Shown here one piece after another: positions 58,850 to 64,000 of a stretch of 64,000 nt of DNA (the first letter of the stretch is position 1; each line of letters begins with the position of its first letter). Both the position numbers and the translations under genes were made by a program. This stretch comes from Candidatus Poseidonia alphae (GTDB taxonomy: Archaea; Thermoplasmatota; Poseidoniia; Poseidoniales; Poseidoniaceae). The stretch spans positions 35,606 through 99,605 of the forward strand of contig DAVD01000046.1 in the NCBI GenBank assembly GCA_002505405.1, given 5' to 3'. The notes under the pieces are model-generated. The model was given only the letters and a program-made list of their open reading frames with translations, searched no databases and had not been told where the DNA came from.

Positions 58850-61800
58850 TCAGAACTTGGAACCGGAGCGACCGCTACGTGCTGTCTTGACACCACCGTA
58901 GATGACGAGGAGTCCCAGAACTACTACACCAAGTGTAAGCCAGATCGACTCTGAGCCCGATGAAGGTGCAGGGTCATAACGAAGTTGGAAATCAAAGGCA
59001 CCGTTTTCAACGACCTTTCCATCATGCATGATGGATTCAACATTGTTTGCCTCTTCTCCTGCGACTTCGATTCGTACTTCGAACCGATGGTCACCCTGTG
59101 GGTTTGTGATGTTATCAAACACCGCATTCACAGTCGTGTTAGCAGGGACTGAGATCGTTTGTTGCCGCTCTACAGTTTCTCCGTTAGGCAAGAAGTAAAC
59201 GATAACAGACGTTGCATCTAGTAAACCGCTGTTCTTCACTGGAATCACGACATCACCTGCTTCACCTGCGATGTCATCAGATTCAGTTTGGATATCCCCA
59301 TGGTCCACGGACAATTTGATTTGTGCATACTGGATGGTGACATCAACTTGCTGGGCCTCTTGTCCAAGGTTTTCGATGTAGACCCTGAGGTCAAAGCCAT
59401 CGTCTTCGCTGAAGTTTGCTGGTGCAAAGACCGTGAATGGCTGAACCCGTGTCTCGCCCTTAGCAAGTGTGAGCGATGAATCCATTGGGGTTACAGACCA
59501 GCCTTCCGGAATTCCGCTTTCGAGGAGTTCAATGGTGAAGGTGTCTCGTCCGTTACCGTTATTGGTCACGTCAAAGCTAAATTCTCGAGAGACCAATGGG
59601 GAAATACCGATGACCTCTGTTGCCCCAGTAATCTCATACGCATAATCCGTTGGAACGACTGCTTTAACAGTGATCTGACTGGCTTCACCCAATTCGGTTT
59701 CAAGTCGCAGTGAGATACGATGTCCGTCGTCAAGATGCCAGGCATCTTCAACCGATGGTAGCGTAACACGAACGCTGATGTTACCACTGAGAACTGCGTC
59801 TGCACCGGTTTCATTTCCAATTCCAAGCGTCATCAAGGTGGATGCCTCCCATTCTTTGCTCGATTCATTGTAAAGTTCAACGGTCCACAGGTCTGAATCT
59901 TGAGCCAAGCCCATTTCAGCTGTAACTGTGAACACATCAAGGGTTTCAGTTCCGTTGTAAACCGCATCAACCGAGAAGGTGAATTGGTCATAGGCGCTGT
60001 TGTTCGTCGTTGACACGACTGCTCCGATTTCAACATCGATTGCATTCACAAGAGTCGCTCCTTCAACACTGTTGAATTCGAGGTCCAAGTTTGAGTTCAC
60101 ACGTCGATTGTACTCAAGAGTAGCCGTTATGGTTGAATCAGAAGCAACGGTCATGCTTTGGCCACCGAAGTATTCCATTTCCAAGTTGTTCGCATGTTGT
60201 GTTGTCATGAAGGTACTGTCAAAGACGATGCTACCTTCCGGCATAAGCAGATTGAGCGTACCGCTTGCTGGTAGAGGGACCATCCAGGACATTCCGTCAA
60301 ACGTAATTTCGAGTTCCGCATCAGATTCCATGACTTCCGCTTGAGCGTTGTCCGAACCAGCATGCAACGGTGAGGTTGCGCCGAGAGGATACCATTCGCT
60401 GTTAAGCACAAGGTTGCCTCCAAGAGCCATCTCCATCGAGAGATTACCACCATTGGAAACACTTGCGTCAAGGATACCAACGGTGACACCGCCACCGTTT
60501 GGCGAAGGGTTAGCATCGGTGACGACGACAATCCATTCACCCGGTTGAACCGAGGTGGACCATTCCAGTGTATCGTTAACAATCGTGCCCAAGACAAGTA
60601 CTGAATCTCGCTCAACGCCAGATTTAGGATGGAGTTCTATGGTTGCACCCAGCAAACGACTGGAGTCAACTTGATCCGTAATCGTACCAGAAACGTCCAC
60701 CATACCAGCAATAACTTCAATGTCGGTAGATTGTGTGCTGTTGTAAACTGGGAAGCCTGATTCGTTGTCGTTCATGTAGTAGACTGTATCAAATCCTTCC
60801 TTTTCGACCGTAACGTTGTATACATCCTGAATTGGGACAAAGAGCGTCCAAACACCGTTTTCGTCGGTTGTAACGTTGGAGTTAACATCGGTGTTGTTAC
60901 CAATTACGGTAACGTTGAATCCACCAAGGCCTTCTCCAAAGGAGGGGGCGCTGTTGTTGTCAAGGTCCCAATACACCTTACCACCAATCTCAACTTCCAG
61001 TTCGGCAAAGATTGGGTCGAGTGTCAACGAATCGTTGACTGCGTCGGTCATGTCAAATGGATCTGCTGATGTGTCCAAGTACCAGGTTTGCTGGCCAGAA
61101 GACTTGTTTAGGTAGAAACTCCAACTGCCCGGCATGAGCATTTCGGAGGTGTTTCCATCAATGTCAGTTTTCTCAAGGGTCACGTTACCCAACCCATCTT
61201 CGCTCACTGCTACGAGGTTCATGTCAGCGAGGTTGTTCAGTGTCAACAGCTCCTTAAGTTGGACCAGAACGTTCACTGCTGGAACGGTCGTGTAGGTCTT
61301 GTTGAGTCGAGTGGATGCGTCATCGCCTACACTTAGCGTAGCACGCAGGGTCTCGGTGGATTCTCCGTTCATGAACGGTGCGACGATCATCAACCAGTCA
61401 CCGGATGGGACATAGGCTGAAAAAGTTCCATTTTCGTCGGAACCGATATCTGAGAACCAACGGTCTTCTTCTTCATTGTAGAGCAAGAATGCATTCATCA
61501 AACCTTCATCGGTAGAATTCAAGAGCGTACCTGTGACACGATAGGTTTCCTTCAGCGGAACCGGAAGTGCCTCTTCAGGACCGTCAAGACCGATGTAAAT
61601 CTCATCAAAGATAATTTCACCAATCAGGTCGTAATCTGTGGCGTTTTCGGAATCTGCTGTTGTTCGGTTGAACGTGAGCGTGTAGGTTCCTGGTGTTAAC
61701 GAAACATTTGCTACACCGTTGCTGGTGTAGTTGTCTGCTGTGATGTAGAGATCATCTCTTGTTTCATCAAGAGGTACCAGCCGGAACTCGGGGGAGACCT

Positions 61801-64000
61801 TTGTTCCGTTCTCGAATGAACCGTCTTCTGCAGAGTTGAGGAAGATCTCAAACGAGACATCAACAGCAGCCGGCTGTGCGAAAAGTTCCATGAGTGACAT
61901 TTCTTCACCCATCTGAGAACCGTTGCGGCTTCCGTTGATTTCAAGGCCGGTGATGGACTCAATGTTCAGAAGTTCTTCCTCAACACTTAGCGTCCATGTA
62001 CCGTCTAACAGATTGATATCAAACTCACCTACTTCATTAGCGGTGGTTGTCCATTGGAGTCCATCTTGATTCGTTGCTGTAATTTCGGGGGCCACCCAGC
62101 GAGGAATTGTGCTGCTCCATCGAGTCTCGTTATCGTAGAGGAAGATGATTCCGCTCACTTGTGTTGTTGGTTCAAGATACATGATGCCCATATCCAAGTT
62201 ATCGGCCGTTGCGACATTGATGAGTTGCCCTCCACCAAGGTTGGTGAAAGAGGAACTTGTCGTCATGTGGTACTCAAATCCGGCAGGCACGCGAACTGAA
62301 TAGTGTCCAGTTGTGTTGGTAACTGATGTGAACGAAAGTACTCCGCTTTGGAAGAGAACTGTTACTCCAGAAGCTGCATCACTTGTTTCGACCTTGTCTT
62401 CATCAGGCGATTCTAGCCACAAACTGAAGTCTTCAGCGGAGCCGGGGTAAGCACGCAGGCTCCCGTTGATGTAAACGGATTCAGCGTAGGTGATGTTTCG
62501 TTCAATGTCATCGGAACCGGGTTCGAGTTCAACTTGGTCAAAGAGCACGTAGTCACTGTTCACATCATCTCGAATGTCGTAGGTTCCAAACAACAATTCA
62601 GCATAAACACGACCGTTTTCGTCAGAAGTCACGTTAACCGGGTCGAGAATACCTGCTGTATTGTCAAATGTAATCATGCGGTTTGAGACGTTGAAAAGTG
62701 GTTCTTGAGTTGTTGGGTTGACTGGGGACACAAGATGAAGTGTTACGTCAATGGTTTCAGGGACACCAAATGCAATCGTGATGTTGGTTGTATCATCACC
62801 AACGGTTGCTGTTTCGTTCAAATCATACCATTCATCGTTGTCAACATCAATGCGGTAATAGTAATCGCCCTTAGGAATTGGGCCATGACTGAAACTAGCA
62901 TTTTCATCGGTGTTGATTTCAGTCATGAAGTCTTCACCGAGATCAACATCAACAAACTCAATGGTTTGGTTTGGTAGAAGTTCTCCCGTCATGTCTTGAA
63001 GCACTCCCTCAAAGATTGCTCCAGGCATGGTCATCTCCAGGTCATAGGTTGGATTAACTCCAATCACAACTGGGTCAGGCAAGAGAACGGATTTGTTGTT
63101 TTCAAGCAGTGCTACCATATTGTATGTACCGGGCAAGAGTCCAGTTCTGTAAAACGAACCTGGTTCAACCATCGGGCCTGAGAAGGAACCTGCTCCAATG
63201 AACAATCCAGTACCGTTGAACGTACCGATTCCTTCGTAAAATCCAGCACCTTCGAAGGTATCACCACTGCCGGAGTCGTAATCACCGTAGGTACGGGTGA
63301 GCGTTGTGACTCCATCTGAAGTGAACGTTCCTGAAGCATTAACTGCGCCTTCAATACGATAGTTCGTAAGTCCGTCTTCAATACCAATCGCACAAACGGT
63401 GTAATTATCCGGCATGATAGGCATTGAATCGTTGTCAAATTCGCAGTCCGTTGAGTTCACAGATTCAATCCATGTGGCCTTGATTGTACCAGCTCCATCC
63501 CATGTACCGTTAGCAAAGAACATGCGGTTATCACCTAGTTCTCGGGTAAAGGTACCGATGAAGTTCTTAGCAACAGCGATACCGGTGCTTTGGAAGGTCC
63601 CATTTTCGGCAAAGGTAGCTTCTCCAGTTCCTTGGAGAATACGGCTTTCCTCGCTTATGATCGAGCCGCTTGTGGTCGTGACGGTATAATCTTCAGTCAT
63701 CGACCAAATGTTACGCAGAACAAAGGTTGTTTCGGATACTGGGTCTCCACTGAATGCTTCGTCTCCCGCCCAAGTAACGGTTCCAGAAACACCGCTGCTC
63801 TTGACTGCAACATCAAGAGGTGCATCGGCAGGAACTTGTCGGTTGGCCATTGCTGCAGTGACGTTCATCACTGAATCGCCAAGCCAGGTCATGTTAGCAA
63901 CTTGGCCAAGAAGCGCCGTGATAGCGTATACGTCACGCTCACCGTTGGTTTCACTGGTGATGTCCAGGTTGTTGTTGTTCACCTGTGCATAAGAACCGTC
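58850..64000 (-). CDS. Giant carboxypeptidase-regulatory-repeat surface protein (N-terminus beyond right edge)
   Basis: At least 1,716 residues. The frame is open to base 64000, so the signal peptide and start are outside the window; a GTG at 63982 is probably internal. The visible part holds repeated CarboxypepD_reg-like domains, each with a VSGTITD- or VTGTLLNST-type first strand and a DENGxFxxxVPxGxW-type end, for example TDENGVWTLFVPIQDVYNVT. The last 350 residues are CARDB/NEW3-like (NNGNGRDTFTIELL). One membrane helix (WLTLGVVVLGLLVIYGG) precedes a very short basic cytoplasmic tail (RSGRSGSKF). There is no GWTxEQW tail. The family's role is usually substrate display or adhesion in secreted proteins; here it is unproven. 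Confidence 0.82.
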   Translation of the reverse strand, partial: DGSYAQVNNNNLDITSETNGERDVYAITALLGQVANMTWLGDSVMNVTAAMANRQVPADAPLDVAVKSSGVSGTVTWAGDEAFSGDPVSETTFVLRNIWSMTEDYTVTTTSGSIISEESRILQGTGEATFAENGTFQSTGIAVAKNFIGTFTRELGDNRMFFANGTWDGAGTIKATWIESVNSTDCEFDNDSMPIMPDNYTVCAIGIEDGLTNYRIEGAVNASGTFTSDGVTTLTRTYGDYDSGSGDTFEGAGFYEGIGTFNGTGLFIGAGSFSGPMVEPGSFYRTGLLPGTYNMVALLENNKSVLLPDPVVIGVNPTYDLEMTMPGAIFEGVLQDMTGELLPNQTIEFVDVDLGEDFMTEINTDENASFSHGPIPKGDYYYRIDVDNDEWYDLNETATVGDDTTNITIAFGVPETIDVTLHLVSPVNPTTQEPLFNVSNRMITFDNTAGILDPVNVTSDENGRVYAELLFGTYDIRDDVNSDYVLFDQVELEPGSDDIERNITYAESVYINGSLRAYPGSAEDFSLWLESPDEDKVETSDAASGVTVLFQSGVLSFTSVTNTTGHYSVRVPAGFEYHMTTSSSFTNLGGGQLINVATADNLDMGIMYLEPTTQVSGIIFLYDNETRWSSTIPRWVAPEITATNQDGLQWTTTANEVGEFDINLLDGTWTLSVEEELLNIESITGLEINGSRNGSQMGEEMSLMELFAQPAAVDVSFEIFLNSAEDGSFENGTKVSPEFRLVPLDETRDDLYITADNYTSNGVANVSLTPGTYTLTFNRTTADSENATDYDLIGEIIFDEIYIGLDGPEEALPVPLKETYRVTGTLLNSTDEGLMNAFLLYNEEEDRWFSDIGSDENGTFSAYVPSGDWLMIVAPFMNGESTETLRATLSVGDDASTRLNKTYTTVPAVNVLVQLKELLTLNNLADMNLVAVSEDGLGNVTLEKTDIDGNTSEMLMPGSWSFYLNKSSGQQTWYLDTSADPFDMTDAVNDSLTLDPIFAELEVEIGGKVYWDLDNNSAPSFGEGLGGFNVTVIGNNTDVNSNVTTDENGVWTLFVPIQDVYNVTVEKEGFDTVYYMNDNESGFPVYNSTQSTDIEVIAGMVDVSGTITDQVDSSRLLGATIELHPKSGVERDSVLVLGTIVNDTLEWSTSVQPGEWIVVVTDANPSPNGGGVTVGILDASVSNGGNLSMEMALGGNLVLNSEWYPLGATSPLHAGSDNAQAEVMESDAELEITFDGMSWMVPLPASGTLNLLMPEGSIVFDSTFMTTQHANNLEMEYFGGQSMTVASDSTITATLEYNRRVNSNLDLEFNSVEGATLVNAIDVEIGAVVSTTNNSAYDQFTFSVDAVYNGTETLDVFTVTAEMGLAQDSDLWTVELYNESSKEWEASTLMTLGIGNETGADAVLSGNISVRVTLPSVEDAWHLDDGHRISLRLETELGEASQITVKAVVPTDYAYEITGATEVIGISPLVSREFSFDVTNNGNGRDTFTIELLESGIPEGWSVTPMDSSLTLAKGETRVQPFTVFAPANFSEDDGFDLRVYIENLGQEAQQVDVTIQYAQIKLSVDHGDIQTESDDIAGEAGDVVIPVKNSGLLDATSVIVYFLPNGETVERQQTISVPANTTVNAVFDNITNPQGDHRFEVRIEVAGEEANNVESIMHDGKVVENGAFDFQLRYDPAPSSGSESIWLTLGVVVLGLLVIYGGVKTARSGRSGSKF

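Noticed and set aside
1..64000. tRNA, rRNA, insertion sequences, CRISPR arrays or phage genes
   Set aside because: Intergenic gaps are mostly under 190 bases. I saw no cloverleaf, conserved rRNA sequence, transposase motif, regular spacer array or phage structural gene. A tRNA scan would settle small RNA genes.

Overview
This window looks like a chromosome segment of a surface-ocean Thermoplasmatota archaeon, most likely Marine Group II (Candidatus Poseidoniales). That placement is inferred from gene content, not from a 16S gene or a search. The archaeal markers are RNase P subunit Rpp21/Rnp4, archaeosine synthase ArcS with its PUA domain, archaeal-type ribosomal protein S15, archaeal GluRS and PheT, the type II (archaeal) glyceraldehyde-3-phosphate dehydrogenase, a UPF0201 protein and class III (pilin-like) signal peptides. 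Bacterial-type DnaJ and adenylate kinase with a zinc lid also occur, as is usual in this lineage. Several giant secreted, C-terminally anchored proteins (1,400 to 1,900 residues) fit a free-living, protein-degrading marine heterotroph. I see no rRNA, tRNA, insertion sequence, prophage or CRISPR array.

Layout. Bases 1-8554 (minus strand): a zinc-ribbon protein running off the left edge, an ion transporter of the ArsB/NhaD/P-protein group, a small RNA-processing block (YhbY/CRM protein, Rnp4, adenylate kinase) and a giant membrane-anchored subtilase. Bases 8625-13836: GAPDH, divergent from a GXGXG protein, pheT and an SRAP (YedK/HMCES-like) protein. Bases 13827-19753: a small hypothetical, a secreted NEW3/CARDB-like protein, RNase HII, GluRS and a CBS protein. 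Bases 19754-25627 (minus): ArcS, S15, a RecJ/DHH-position protein, a small helical protein and a membrane protein with a zinc-ribbon tail. Bases 25626-34347: a secreted protein, DnaJ, a second zinc-ribbon membrane protein, an ExoA-like glycosyltransferase, a UPF0201 protein, a pyroglutamyl peptidase-Nudix fusion, a small membrane protein, a lipoprotein zincin and a small hypothetical. Bases 34357-45562 hold two giant surface proteins, one with a beta-propeller and Ig-like domains and one with dozens of thrombospondin-type-3 calcium repeats. Bases 45752-50396 hold a metallo-beta-lactamase-fold protein and a three-gene translationally coupled pilin-like operon, which meets a STAND ATPase/TPR regulator (50397-52922) tail to tail. 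The right end holds a beta-helix/Ig surface protein, a second membrane-anchored subtilase and a giant carboxypeptidase-regulatory-repeat protein that runs off the right edge.

How the genes may work together. Eight or more products are exported and most carry one C-terminal membrane helix and a short cytoplasmic tail. Two of the giants (the 1,666-residue subtilase and the propeller/Ig protein) end in nearly the same tryptophan-rich tail after a proline-rich linker, which suggests a common cytoplasmic partner. Two subtilases, one zincin and a pyroglutamyl peptidase suggest stepwise degradation of external protein, and the pilins and giant surface proteins suggest attachment to particles or cells.

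The genome is extremely compact. All six convergent gene pairs in the window either overlap or are separated by 0-1 base, and one divergent pair appears to share its start-codon bases. Starts are a mix of leaderless (TATA-like element about 22-29 bases before the ATG) and Shine-Dalgarno led (AGGTG/GGTGAT), and several start sites were chosen on that basis.
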